Shown: positions 1 through 8,919, counted from the first letter of the stretch. The stretch is 64,000 nt of DNA from Bacillus sp. Marseille-Q3570 (GCF_946151055.1 NZ_CAMGYZ010000002.1:186001-250000); one strand, 5' to 3'. Notes: a model not told the origin generated them from the letters alone. Numbers and translations: made by a program.

Positions 1-1225
1 CTTGGGGTGTATGGTGAGAATCAATCCATTCCTTTAAAAATAGTGCTGCAAAAAGTGCCAGTGCAATCACAGCCAAAGCCTTATAATATTGCTGGATGTT
101 CTTTTGTATTCGAGGTACCAGACTTTCTGCTTCAGAATTTCCATGCAGTAATGTAAAGCCGAGTTCTCTACGCTCTCGATAAAACATCAGAAAATAACCA
201 AATCGTTTACGATCCGTTGTTATAGATATCACCAGGTTCCACATTTCAGAAAAGGGATTGATGACATGTTCTCCATTCAACAAGAGCAGTTTCCCACCGA
301 CTCGATTCAAAGACTTATAATCTAAAAAGATTGAGATCGCAAGCATGATCAAGAACAGTGGTTTTGCAGCATATCCGCTACCTAATAAATCATGGATTGC
401 AGTAATCCAGCCAGGAGCGCTATAGAACGAATTCCAGATTGCATGATCAAAGATTGCCCAAGCCAAAAGGAATGACGGGAATATATATGTAAATTGCTTG
501 AATCGCTCCCTATATCTGATCGCTAATCCGATTCCAAGTGCAACCATTGCAGTCAGCAAGGAATGTCCGGCAGTCATTTTGTCAGGAAGGAACCCCTCCT
601 CAAAATATCCGGGAAATAGGGTGAAAAACTCCCAATGAAGGACTTTTCCTTGTAACAAGGTCACTCCATAATGGTCACCGGTAACAAATCTGCGAAATGT
701 TTCCTCTAAAAATTGAAAACCTGCACCTGTCGCAGCTCCAATAAGGGCAAAATCACTTAAACTTAATGATGTCGCGCGTCGAGAGAAATAGAGATAAGCT
801 CCAAGCGGAATGAGCTTTACGATTTCTTCTACAATAGGAGTCAAGATCGCCATACTCCAGACATCCGCTTCTCTACCGCCGAACAACGTGGTAAAGGAAC
901 TGACGATGATTGTATTGATAGGCGTCATCAACCATGCTCCCGCTAAAAAGAAATACGTGTACTTTTTCCATGTAAGAGTTTTACTTCTGCATAATAACCA
1001 AAATTGCAATATCACATAAAAGGACCAAAGAAACTGCACGAACATCCTACGAGAGTCTTCCAGAAATATCAAGCTTAAGATGAAGGCGCACAATGAAAGC
1101 CAAGCAAAAATGGCATAGACTCTTAGAACACCAGGATGTTTCTTAATGAAGTCCTGCAATGATTGATGAATGGTTTCCAGTTTGCTTCTAATCTTAATTC
1201 TAATACTTACAACATGACTTTCCAT
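1..1225 (-). CDS. PrsW-family intramembrane metalloprotease, 3' end cut by window edge
   Basis: Reading the minus strand from ATG at 1225 gives an open frame of over 400 residues that leaves the window at position 1, so the C-terminus is missing. About eight hydrophobic segments are visible. The diagnostic PrsW signatures are present: E133-E134-I-V-K137 in a membrane segment preceded by T-P-I-V, a later F-L-E-E, a histidine in T-A-G-H-S-L-L, and F-D-H-A-I-W-N. In PrsW these Glu and His residues are thought to form the metal-dependent site that cleaves membrane anti-sigma factors. After the last clear membrane segment a hydrophilic stretch of about 70 residues follows. A GGAG sequence lies about 9 nt before the ATG. 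The substrate cannot be told from this window; no sigma/anti-sigma pair is adjacent. Confidence 0.85.
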   Translation of the reverse strand, partial: MESHVVSIRIKIRSKLETIHQSLQDFIKKHPGVLRVYAIFAWLSLCAFILSLIFLEDSRRMFVQFLWSFYVILQFWLLCRSKTLTWKKYTYFFLAGAWLMTPINTIIVSSFTTLFGGREADVWSMAILTPIVEEIVKLIPLGAYLYFSRRATSLSLSDFALIGAATGAGFQFLEETFRRFVTGDHYGVTLLQGKVLHWEFFTLFPGYFEEGFLPDKMTAGHSLLTAMVALGIGLAIRYRERFKQFTYIFPSFLLAWAIFDHAIWNSFYSAPGWITAIHDLLGSGYAAKPLFLIMLAISIFLDYKSLNRVGGKLLLLNGEHVINPFSEMWNLVISITTDRKRFGYFLMFYRERRELGFTLLHGNSEAESLVPRIQKNIQQYYKALAVIALALFAALFLKEWIDSHHTPQ

Positions 1226-1430
1226 ATGGTTCAACTCCGATGTCACATTTTTTCATTAGGCTGCCATCTAGCTGTTTCAAGAGTGTTCGCCCATCTAAAT
1301 TGGTATAAGGTAGTTGTGATGGATAAATGTGACAATCATCTCAGGTCATCCTTTGAAATTCATCCGATAAATGCGACTAATACATCATGATTCACACACT
1401 TTCAAAACAGAAATTTTCCACAAAGTTTAT

Positions 1431-1704
1431 AAGGCTGTTTTCGCAAACGTAGTTGCTCTTGCACTTTACTTTCTTCAGTATAAGGGCAACTGGTGCTCGA
1501 CCTACAAAAGGCTTGGTCTCGCCAAGTTTTCTTTAAAAGTCGTTGATTTCCACTCGAGGATGCTCGCTTTCCGCGGGGTGTGCGGTGTGCCCACTCGTCG
1601 CCTTGCGACATTGAATGGTCTCACCTGTCTACTCTCCAATCAACTTGCACAAGGTGAGTTTTTTAAAACGACCCAAAAGCAACAATCTTTTTGAAAAGAG
1701 CCTT
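1431..1704 (+). repeat. MITE-like intergenic element, copy A (internally deleted)
   Basis: This 274 bp segment begins AAGGCTGTTTTC and ends with the near-inverse GAAAAGAGCCTT; the first 31 bases and the reverse complement of the last 31 agree at about 24 positions. The interior matches the two longer copies at 24429-24866 and 34917-35376, sharing the palindrome GGCTTGGTCTCGCCAAG and the segment GGATGCTCGCTTTCC, but about 165 bp of the middle is missing. No credible ORF is inside; the short frames over it are shadows. It occupies most of the 662 bp gap between 1225 and 1888. The rest of the gap holds an inverted repeat (GAAGTTGAC at about 1720, GTCAACTCC at 1746) with a T-run on the minus-strand side. 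Confidence 0.75.
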
Positions 1705-1887
1705 TACTAAACAAAAAATGAAGTTGACCCTTTCATTAGTTTCGAGTCAACTCCACCTTTATCCTTTTCTTTTTATTCCAATCAAACTCCGCCTTCAGAC
1801 TGAGTAAAGTTCATTCTGACGCTCGTTAAGCATCCTCTCCCTTTTCATTATGATTAAAACAGATTAGGTGACGGGAGGATTTTTCCA

Positions 1888-3162
1888 ATGGAACAGACGA
1901 AACCATTATCCCTTTTTAAAAATAAAACGTATGTCAAATTGTTTCTTGCTTCATCCATATCAATCTACGGTGACTGGTTCGATATCCTTGCCATTTCAGT
2001 CCTGGTGGCCTATGGATGGAATACGGACCCTGTATTGATCGGGCTTATTCCAGTTTGTTTCGCGTTACCGGGGATCCTTTTCGGATCATTCGCCGGAGTT
2101 CTCGCCGACCGCTATAGGAAAGTCAACTTGATGATGGCTTCTGATTTCATCAGTGCGATTTTGACTGGACTTCTCGTTTTAGCCAATCACATCTATTGGA
2201 TTCTTCCTCTCTTGTTTTTACGTTCTACTATGGGTCTGATCAGTGCACCTGCAGCACAGTCCTTGACCCGACATATCGTTCAGGAAGATCAACTATTGAA
2301 GGCAACCTCCTACAACCAGATCGTCAACAATTCTGGAAAAATCGTCGGCCCGTTATTAGGGGCTGTTATTCTCGCCTTGATATCTCCGAAAATTTGTATC
2401 TTGATCAATGCATTCAGCAGCATCATATCTGGCCTCATCCTCCTGACCATTCGTAATATCAAAGAAAATGACGCGACCGCTGAAAATGAAAGCGAAGCAA
2501 AGCCTAGTTTCAAGGAATCCTGGAAAGAAGGATGGACTTTCGTATTGAAGCAACGGGTGATTTTCAATTCCATCCTCTTCTCCCTGATCGGTATGATGGG
2601 GATCCAGCTTGTCGACTTTCAGTTTCCAGTCCTTCTTCGTTCCGTCAATATGGAAGATCCAGTTGTATTCGGTATGCTGATGAGTATGACCGGAATAGGT
2701 TCGATCCTTACAATCACCTGGATGAACCGTTTCAAAAAAATCAAGTATGGTTGGGCGATCGGCGGTGGGATGAGCTTGATCGGTTTCGGATTTGCGGGTG
2801 TTGGTTTCATTGCAGAAGGCATGTCATTATTCATTCCCGCCCTTTTCGGACTGCTTGTCGGTTTAGGAAATGGTATATGGATGGTTGCCTTCAACTTTGC
2901 TTTACAAAAAGAATCTCCTAAAGAAATGATCGGGAGGGTCTTCGGGATTACGAACTCCCTGTTCAGTGCGGTTGTGATCATCGCGCCGATTACTGGTGGT
3001 ATTCTCGTTCAAACGCTTGGCCCCTCGGCTGTCATACAAGCAATTGGATTTGCCGTCGGTGGCATCGGAATTATCGGGGGGATCCTTGGCAAATGGCTAT
3101 GGAAACAAGAATCCAACTCAACAGCGATTCTTGAACCCGTTTCTAAAGAATCAAGTGTTTAA
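1888..3162 (+). CDS. MFS transporter (DHA3/EntS-like drug or metabolite exporter)
   Basis: A 424-residue protein with twelve predicted membrane segments. The loop between helices 2 and 3 reads G-V-L-A-D-R-Y-R-K, the classical MFS motif A (GxLaDrxGrk). The N-terminal L-F-K-N-K-T-Y-V-K-L-F followed by S-x-x-G-D-W-F-D is typical of the MFS_3 (enterobactin exporter / YfiS-like) branch, in which helix 1 carries a conserved Gly-Asp. The tail after residue 405 is polar. An ACGGGAGG Shine-Dalgarno sequence lies about 9 nt before the ATG. The gene stands alone, so the substrate is unknown; efflux is inferred from family only. Confidence 0.88.
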   Translation: MEQTKPLSLFKNKTYVKLFLASSISIYGDWFDILAISVLVAYGWNTDPVLIGLIPVCFALPGILFGSFAGVLADRYRKVNLMMASDFISAILTGLLVLANHIYWILPLLFLRSTMGLISAPAAQSLTRHIVQEDQLLKATSYNQIVNNSGKIVGPLLGAVILALISPKICILINAFSSIISGLILLTIRNIKENDATAENESEAKPSFKESWKEGWTFVLKQRVIFNSILFSLIGMMGIQLVDFQFPVLLRSVNMEDPVVFGMLMSMTGIGSILTITWMNRFKKIKYGWAIGGGMSLIGFGFAGVGFIAEGMSLFIPALFGLLVGLGNGIWMVAFNFALQKESPKEMIGRVFGITNSLFSAVVIIAPITGGILVQTLGPSAVIQAIGFAVGGIGIIGGILGKWLWKQESNSTAILEPVSKESSV

Positions 3163-3218
3163 AAACGTTTCAAGGCTGAAGCAAAGTACATCCTTAAAAG
3201 GGGTGTTTTTTGTGGTCT

Positions 3219-3470
3219 TTAAAGAGGCATTTCGGGGGAATCAGGCCAAACAGGATCTGCATCTACAAGTACTGGACTGTCAGGCCATATCGGATCATCA
3301 CCTTCGGGACCAGGTCCATCTGGCCATACCGGATCGGACTCAGCTATTGACGGATTCTCTACATTACCTTTTTCGCCATCGTCATAAGCTTGTCCTCCAA
3401 CTACTAGAACACATAGTGCAAATACTCCTGTACTTGCTAAACAGATTACATTTTGAAACCATTTTGTCAT
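3219..3470 (-). CDS. secreted propeptide with three D-P-V/I-W-P-D repeats; candidate signalling pheromone precursor
   Basis: An 83-residue product with a short N-region (Lys3), a hydrophobic stretch at residues 8-26 and a possible signal peptidase site after G-G-Q-A28, followed by an acidic, Pro-rich tail. The tail carries three near-identical blocks: S-D-P-V-W-P-D-G-P (45-53), D-D-P-I-W-P-D-S-P (58-66) and A-D-P-V-W-P-D-S-P (71-79). A GGAGGTG Shine-Dalgarno site sits 4-5 nt before the ATG. The gene is divergent from a TPR-containing Xre-type regulator at 3622 with 151 bp between starts. In RRNPP systems (Rap/Phr, NprR/NprX, PlcR/PapR) a small exported precursor beside the receptor supplies the peptide. 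The multi-copy peptide and the divergent orientation are unusual. The role is inference; the repeats are seen directly. Confidence 0.7.
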   Translation of the reverse strand: MTKWFQNVICLASTGVFALCVLVVGGQAYDDGEKGNVENPSIAESDPVWPDGPGPEGDDPIWPDSPVLVDADPVWPDSPEMPL

Positions 3471-3621
3471 AAAGCACCTCCAAAAATTGAATATTTTTAC
3501 ATTTTTATCTTAAATTTAACATTTTAGATTGTCAATGATTTTTTGAATAATATATTTAATTATTTAAAAATTCTTTCAATAAATTTACATTGTGGTAAAA
3601 TGATAGTGGGAGGCGATATAT

Positions 3622-4953
3622 TTGGAAAGTAGTGTAGGACTAAGGATTAAAAGGTTAAGAAAAGATTTGGGACTTACCCAGGGAGATTTAGCTGGGGATC
3701 AATTGAGCCGCGCCATGTTAAGCCTCATTGAACGAGATCTGACCACCCCCTCCCTCCGGACGATTGAATATTTATCCCACAAACTAGGTGTTTCCGTTGG
3801 TGATTTACTAGGGGAAATCAAAGACACATCCATTACTTCAGCCACCTCAGAAGATATCAAAAAATCACTCAATATCTGTACAACCCTTTTTAAAGTCGAA
3901 AAATTCAAGGAAGCGGAAAATCGACTGAAAGAACTGATCAAAATTGAACACGTTTCCTTCCCGGAAAAATGGCTGGCACACAAACTGCTCGGTCAAATAT
4001 ATGAGAAGCTGGATGAAGATGAAAAAGCTCTGGTTCATTTCACTGAGTCCCTTTACTATCTATCTTCTACAGATTCAAATGAAATTGTAGAAGTCTATTA
4101 TTATAAGACTCTATCGAACCGGAAGCTTGGACATTATAAAGATGGGATTGCAGCTGCACTCAATGCTGCTGTACTCATCGAATCCTATCACACCAAAGTA
4201 GACAACCTTCTTCAAATCAAACTTCTCTATAATCTCGCACTCTGCTATTGCCGTGTCGAAGAGTTCCAAAAAGGACTTGATGTCATCAATCGCGCAATCG
4301 GGATCATGGAAGCAAACGAAGTTACATATTCAAACGGCCATTTCTATATGCTGAAAGGTCTCGCAGAATTGTATATGAACAAATTCGCTGAAGGAATCGT
4401 ATCGACAAGAGGAGCGATCGAATACCTTGATGTCAAAACCCATCCAGAAAGGTATTTAGGCTCCAAAATCAATCTAGGGATCATTTTAAGGAAACACAAC
4501 GACATACAAGACTCATTAAAAGAACTGCATGAGTGTTTGAATGAAGCATTGAAAGCAGACATACCATATATCACCGTCAATAATTATTACGAGCTTGCCC
4601 TATCGTATCTGCATATCGAGGATATCAAGCAAGCCGAGTATTATGCAAAATGCGGATTGGCATTAGTCGAACCGAGGTCCCATTTACATGGCCAATGCCA
4701 CTACGTCCTTGCCAAAGTACTGATGAAACGTGGAGACTATAAACAAGCATTGAATGAAATCAAAAAATCAGAGTCAATTTTCCAATTACAGAAGAATGAA
4801 TCTTGGTCTGCACTTGTGTTATCGGAAAAAGCCATTTGTTATGAACGTCTGAATGATCATAATAACGCATTCCAATCTTTACTGCTCGCAAACCAAATGA
4901 TGTTGAAAAAAGATATGAGGCTCATAAGCACGGAAATTCCCGTAATGAGTTGA
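3622..4953 (+). CDS. Xre-type HTH + TPR transcriptional regulator (RRNPP/NprR-like peptide receptor)
   Basis: A 443-residue cytoplasmic protein. Residues 6-62 form a Cro/C1-type helix-turn-helix (G-L-R-I-K-R-L-R-K, then L-S-L-I-E-R for the recognition region and L-G-V-S-V-G-D-L-L). From about residue 80 to the end, degenerate 34-residue helical repeats rich in Y, A and L follow, as in tetratricopeptide domains. This size and order fit NprR/PlcR-type RRNPP regulators, whose TPR domain binds an imported peptide. The start is TTG at 3622, 8 nt after GGGAGGCG; no ATG fits better. The best -10 is TAAAAT around 3593. The divergent propeptide gene at 3219-3470 is the probable ligand source. A 45-residue ORF follows 29 bp downstream on the same strand. 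Confidence 0.85.
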   Translation: MESSVGLRIKRLRKDLGLTQGDLAGDQLSRAMLSLIERDLTTPSLRTIEYLSHKLGVSVGDLLGEIKDTSITSATSEDIKKSLNICTTLFKVEKFKEAENRLKELIKIEHVSFPEKWLAHKLLGQIYEKLDEDEKALVHFTESLYYLSSTDSNEIVEVYYYKTLSNRKLGHYKDGIAAALNAAVLIESYHTKVDNLLQIKLLYNLALCYCRVEEFQKGLDVINRAIGIMEANEVTYSNGHFYMLKGLAELYMNKFAEGIVSTRGAIEYLDVKTHPERYLGSKINLGIILRKHNDIQDSLKELHECLNEALKADIPYITVNNYYELALSYLHIEDIKQAEYYAKCGLALVEPRSHLHGQCHYVLAKVLMKRGDYKQALNEIKKSESIFQLQKNESWSALVLSEKAICYERLNDHNNAFQSLLLANQMMLKKDMRLISTEIPVMS

Positions 4954-4982
4954 TTCGTTCACTTTGAAGGAGGAATCAACCT

Positions 4983-5120
4983 GTGGACAGAGGTAATAAA
5001 GTAGTTTATCGGGGCAAGACGTATTTAGTGATATGGAGATATGATTCGGGTTACCTTGAAATAAAGGGAGACTTCAGAACATACCTTGTTCACGAAAAAG
5101 ACGTAAAGTATGTGAAGTAG
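4983..5120 (+). CDS. small protein of 45 residues, unknown function
   Basis: GTG at 4983 is preceded by a strong GAAGGAGGAATC ribosome binding site. The frame encodes 45 residues, basic and aromatic, with V-V-Y-R-G-K-T-Y-L-V-I-W-R-Y and Y-L-E-I, suggesting a small all-beta domain. It ends at TAG 5118-5120, 20 bp before an intrinsic terminator. It lies 29 bp behind the RRNPP-like regulator and is probably co-transcribed with it. No signal peptide is present, so it is not a typical Phr-type precursor. I do not recognise the family. Confidence 0.6.
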   Translation: MDRGNKVVYRGKTYLVIWRYDSGYLEIKGDFRTYLVHEKDVKYVK

Positions 5121-5140
5121 ACAAATAGTGATGAAGTGAG

Positions 5141-5174
5141 AAAAGTGCCCCCATTTAAGGATCGGCACTTTTTT
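5141..5174 (+). terminator. intrinsic terminator of the regulator transcript
   Basis: AAAAGTGCC at 5141-5149 pairs with GGCACTTTT at 5164-5172 and is followed by T residues. Confidence 0.85.
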
Positions 5175-5332
5175 AGCTTATAAGTATAAAAATTCTAAAG
5201 GCAGTTTTTATATAGATTAAATGACTCAGTAAGTATTTATTGCTGATTTCTTCGAATTTACTCATCTGCACAGGATCTCAACACAAAAATGAAATCATTT
5301 CATTTAAATCTTCCTAATGCTGACTTGGAAGT

Positions 5333-5920
5333 TCAAGTCTGTAAATCGATTTGTTGTCCCTCCAGACGTTCAGGCTCTATGTTACGGAATTTGTGAAGTA
5401 AGACCAGAAAAACGATTTCCATTATCAAACTGACCACGATCAGAAGAATGCCCATCCCTGTTCCGATATCCCTGCCTGAATTCATAAGGAAAGGCTCTAT
5501 ACCTGTCACGATCAATATAGCAATGATATAGATTTTGAAAGTCATCTCTGTCCTCTTAAGAATTGCCTCATCACCATAGTGTCGCGCTAGATGGATCATG
5601 ACCTTGAAAACATAGAAGACAAGGATTAATTTCCCTATTCCAAGTGCACTCATGTAGATCGGCCACCCGTAATTGACAGTCAATCCGGTGATTTCGTTAT
5701 TCGTCTGTTGGATGAAAACGGTTGGCAGCGAAAAAGCGCACATTACCGTTGCAAAAAGTCGTGATTCGTTCTTTATCTTATACGCCGACCCTATCTTCTC
5801 GAGTCCCAGGTAAATGAGAAAGTACCCTAATGGGTCTGGAAGAATGTCGAAAGCTACGATATGTATCTCAATGAATACAAGTAGAAAACCCCAAAACAGT
5901 TTTGTAAATGCCTCCCTCAA
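5333..5920 (-). CDS. multi-pass membrane protein, unknown function
   Basis: A 195-residue protein with five or six hydrophobic helices (about 8-28, 32-45, 54-72, 84-108, 125-140, 150-172) and a polar tail. The start is TTG at 5920, with AAGGAGGGGG about 7 nt upstream. The first bases overlap the stop of the upstream gene (TTGA), so the two are translationally coupled. No catalytic motif is visible. The partner encodes a membrane-anchored extracytoplasmic protein, so the pair may form one envelope complex; this is inferred from coupling only. Confidence 0.7.
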   Translation of the reverse strand: MREAFTKLFWGFLLVFIEIHIVAFDILPDPLGYFLIYLGLEKIGSAYKIKNESRLFATVMCAFSLPTVFIQQTNNEITGLTVNYGWPIYMSALGIGKLILVFYVFKVMIHLARHYGDEAILKRTEMTFKIYIIAILIVTGIEPFLMNSGRDIGTGMGILLIVVSLIMEIVFLVLLHKFRNIEPERLEGQQIDLQT

Positions 5921-6837
5921 CGGGTACCCCCTCCTTCCTGTCTGCTAATGATATCATTTATGTCGTACTGATCGAGATTAGGCTCATCCTGTATTTGAAT
6001 CGGAATTTCAAATGTTTTTCCACCTGAAGACTTTCCTTTAAGCCAGATATTGAACCTTAAAAACATGGTATTCCTTTCATCTACCATCGTATGAATGCTG
6101 ATCCAGTCACCACTCTTTAATTCTAGCGGAAGTTCAAGCTCCTGTAGTGTTGTACCAGGTACCTTATCCCAGCTTACATTTATGGTATCCGAGATTTCTT
6201 GTTCCTCTTTTTCAGGCAGTTTTACTTTCGAATCTTGAATCTTCACTTCTACCACTCCTGGAAATCGATCAAGCAGAGGAACTTTGATTTCCTCGATGAG
6301 CAGTGTTTCTTCCGCTGACATATTATACTGGGAACGGTGGTAGCTGCTGCTTCCGCTCATCTGAAATTTGAATGGTGATTCTTGTTGCCCATCTCCACGG
6401 AAATTTACATAACCGATCTCTACTGGATGATTGAAAGCACCACCGTTGTTAAAGGATGGAATGAATTCAGTGAAAATCCACTCATCTTCGCTGCGCTTCT
6501 TCACCGGAATCTGTTCCTCCGGGAAATCCACCTTAAATGATTTTAAATGTTGATGTATGTATTCTTCTTTAAACTGTGGACCTTCTGAATAGAACATGAA
6601 TCCATCTTGTGTTGTATAAAGGTGGATTCCATTGATACTGATGCTATTCACCGTACCATGGTCACTCTTATTCGTAAGATAATAGAATTCCAAAGGCATT
6701 CTATCTTCCAACCAAACTTCATAATAATGTTTTAGAAAAATAGGTTCATCCAGTTGCTTTGATAGCAGATATGTATAATTACCTGTCCAGAGAATGACTA
6801 CAAGCATGATTGCAATCCAGAAGTGACTTTCCCTCAT
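5917..6837 (-). CDS. membrane-anchored extracytoplasmic protein, unknown function
   Basis: A 306-residue protein with one N-terminal membrane segment (about 7-25) and no clear cleavage site, followed by about 280 polar residues predicted outside the cell. The domain is rich in beta-forming stretches and charged residues, with no cysteines or recognisable catalytic motif. GGGGGGT precedes the ATG by 7 nt. It is the first gene of a two-gene unit with the multi-pass protein at 5333-5920. I do not recognise the family. Confidence 0.7.
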   Translation of the reverse strand: MRESHFWIAIMLVVILWTGNYTYLLSKQLDEPIFLKHYYEVWLEDRMPLEFYYLTNKSDHGTVNSISINGIHLYTTQDGFMFYSEGPQFKEEYIHQHLKSFKVDFPEEQIPVKKRSEDEWIFTEFIPSFNNGGAFNHPVEIGYVNFRGDGQQESPFKFQMSGSSSYHRSQYNMSAEETLLIEEIKVPLLDRFPGVVEVKIQDSKVKLPEKEEQEISDTINVSWDKVPGTTLQELELPLELKSGDWISIHTMVDERNTMFLRFNIWLKGKSSGGKTFEIPIQIQDEPNLDQYDINDIISRQEGGGTR

Positions 6838-7091
6838 ATTGATACCCCCCTAAAAGACCAAACATCTACACATTTTACCATATTTGTATGATTGATAGAT
6901 TATTCATAGCAATGAAACTATTTGAATTTGACTTAGACATCGGATTTGCTTGTATTTTGTAGTTCGGCAACTATTTTTTACAGATAATCAGGTATTTCAC
7001 ACTATTGAATTTTATAAGGTTTTCCTTTATATTTTGATTATTCAGAATACTATTCCCGCGTTCGATGATTATTTAAAAAGGAGGATGAAAA

Positions 7092-8102
7092 ATGACTGAT
7101 GTCCGATTGATTCCTTATCAAGTAGAAGAAATCATCGAAGATTTGACGAATGTTCCTCAAGGTGTAGAAATGATTGAAGCACCAGAATTATGGGAGAGGG
7201 CTGATAAAGGGAAAGGGAATGTCGTCGCGATTATTGATACAGGTTGTCAGACCAACCATCCTGACTTGGAAGGACGGGTGATTGACGGGCGTAACTTCAC
7301 GACTGATTACAATAGTGATCCAGACAATTACCTAGACAACAATGGACACGGCACTCATGTTGCCGGCACCATTGCTGCTATCGGGAAAGATAATAGTATC
7401 GCAGGTGTCGCTCCTGAATGCAGCCTGCTCATATTAAAAGTGTTGACGAAACAAGGCAGCGGCAGAATGGAGTGGATTGTGGATGCCATCCGTTACGCAA
7501 CTGATTGGACAGGACCGGATGGGGAAAAAGTGAAAGCCATCTCCATGTCACTTGGCGGTCCACAAGGTACAGATGAATTACACCAGTCAATCAAAGATGC
7601 TGTCGACAACCAGATATGCGTCGTTTGCGCTGCTGGTAATGAAGGCGACAACCAGGAGGATACTGACGAATATTCTTATCCGGGTGCTTATAATGAAGTC
7701 ATTCAGGTAGGAGCGGTAGATTTCCAACGTAATCTTGCACGATTTACGAACACGAATGATGAAATTGACCTGGTCGCTCCAGGCATCAATATTTTATCGA
7801 CTTTTCCAGATAATCGATATGCGAGGTTATCAGGAACATCGATGTCCACACCGCATGTCTCTGGGGCGTTAGCCTTATTGAGCAATCTGACAACGAAAGA
7901 ATTCGGTCGTGAGTTGACTGAACCTGAGCTGTACGCACAGCTTGTGAAACGGACAACCCCACTTGATTATTCAAAAAAAGCTGTCGGAAATGGCTTACTG
8001 ACACTCGGTCTCGTCGATAAACTTGAAAACCTGTTCAGCCCATACACAAAGATGTGGGAGCAAGAGAATAAAAGCATATTGATGGCAGAAAGACGATCCT
8101 GA
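7092..8102 (+). CDS. ispA: intracellular subtilisin-type serine protease
   Basis: A 336-residue S8 family protease without a signal peptide. The catalytic triad is visible: Asp49 in A-I-I-D-T-G, His86 in N-G-H-G-T-H-V-A-G and Ser250 in G-T-S-M-S-T-P-H; the oxyanion-hole Asn183 lies in A-A-G-N-E-G. The N-terminus contains L-I-P-Y-Q-V at residues 6-11, the short propeptide motif by which Bacillus intracellular subtilisins (ISPs) block their own active site until cleaved. ISPs are the main cytoplasmic proteases of stationary phase and sporulation. AAAGGAGG lies 6 nt before the ATG. B. subtilis IspA is about 319 residues, so this one is slightly longer at the C-terminus. It is monocistronic, with a terminator at 8174-8212. 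Confidence 0.95.
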   Translation: MTDVRLIPYQVEEIIEDLTNVPQGVEMIEAPELWERADKGKGNVVAIIDTGCQTNHPDLEGRVIDGRNFTTDYNSDPDNYLDNNGHGTHVAGTIAAIGKDNSIAGVAPECSLLILKVLTKQGSGRMEWIVDAIRYATDWTGPDGEKVKAISMSLGGPQGTDELHQSIKDAVDNQICVVCAAGNEGDNQEDTDEYSYPGAYNEVIQVGAVDFQRNLARFTNTNDEIDLVAPGINILSTFPDNRYARLSGTSMSTPHVSGALALLSNLTTKEFGRELTEPELYAQLVKRTTPLDYSKKAVGNGLLTLGLVDKLENLFSPYTKMWEQENKSILMAERRS

Positions 8103-8112
8103 TACACAAAAC

Positions 8113-8174
8113 TCAGGCTGAACCTTAGCTGCACTTATATTGAAGAAAGTGTTTTATACTTTCTTTAAATGCAA
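8113..8174 (-). repeat. short derivative of the MITE-like element's left end
   Basis: Shares with the long copies the order CAGGCTGAACCTTAGCTGC, CTTATA, then the palindrome GAAGAAAGT...ACTTTCTT. It sits directly behind the ispA stop codon, as four other short members sit near gene ends (22672, 27162, 47096, 51033). Confidence 0.6.
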
Positions 8175-8212
8175 AAAGGGGATGACTTCTATATGGAGCA
8201 TCCTCTTTTTAC
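8174..8212 (+). terminator. intrinsic terminator of ispA
   Basis: AAAAAGGGGATG at 8174-8185 pairs with CATCCTCTTTTT at 8200-8211; the final T-run completes it. One mismatch in the stem. Confidence 0.75.
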
Positions 8213-8358
8213 ATGTATTTAAACATAAAGGAAAATCGTGATTGTATGTAATTAAAGACATTGTTCATAGCTTTCACCTCGAAGTCTGGTACTGAACATT
8301 TCTACCAAAATCAAGGTGGAAATCCCAAGAAAATACTTAGAGGACTTTACTTCCATTC

Positions 8359-8919
8359 TCATTTCAATATGTCCGTCGGTACCTCGTGAAGATTCCATAG
8401 AATAATGATGAACAGAATTGATATTCCCCATGCAGTAAGAGGTCTCCTATGATGAATGTAGAGGATGATGAACATGATGAAGTTGAAGAGGATCGACCAT
8501 CCATAATGCCAGCTATTATGAAACGAAATTCCATCTACCCATAAAGTGATCATTTCATTGATGCAATAAATCATTACCCACAACAATATGTTGAGAAATT
8601 TATAAATTTTCTTTTCAGGGAAATTCCCCAGATAAATCAAGATCGTTGCTGGATATTTAATTGCCATAACGAATAAAGAGATGTGGGTGTGTGTAAAATT
8701 CATCCCGTTTTCCATATGGAATGATTCATATTCCCACATTGAATAGTCATGGAATAGAAACTGATACAACAAATCGCCAACAATAAAGAAAAGTATAGTG
8801 GGATAATAGACTCTCCAATTCTTCCAATCCCCCCATTTCCATGCCGCAACGATATAGATGATAAAATACATTATAAATATCAGCATATACAACACTCTTT
8901 TCCTAACAAACATTACCAT
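8359..8919 (-). CDS. CBO0543-like integral membrane protein
   Basis: A 186-residue protein with five or six membrane helices and many aromatic residues (W, Y, F, H). Y-Y-P-T-I-L-F...G-D-L-L-Y-Q-F, a middle K-Y-P-A-T-I-L-I-Y and a C-terminal Y-I-H-H-R-R-P match the general pattern of the CBO0543 family of Firmicute membrane proteins of unknown role. The divergent gene at 9062 encodes a protein with the same helix pattern twice. The encoded start ATG at 8919 lacks a strong ribosome binding site. Confidence 0.6.
   Translation of the reverse strand: MVMFVRKRVLYMLIFIMYFIIYIVAAWKWGDWKNWRVYYPTILFFIVGDLLYQFLFHDYSMWEYESFHMENGMNFTHTHISLFVMAIKYPATILIYLGNFPEKKIYKFLNILLWVMIYCINEMITLWVDGISFHNSWHYGWSILFNFIMFIILYIHHRRPLTAWGISILFIIILWNLHEVPTDILK

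Noticed and set aside
810-1019. Plus-strand frame near the left edge
   Set aside because: Shadow of the PrsW-like gene on the opposite strand, which has clear EExxK and His motifs.
1371-1694. Plus-strand 107-codon frame
   Set aside because: Lies inside MITE-like copy A; equivalent frames are broken in copies B and C.
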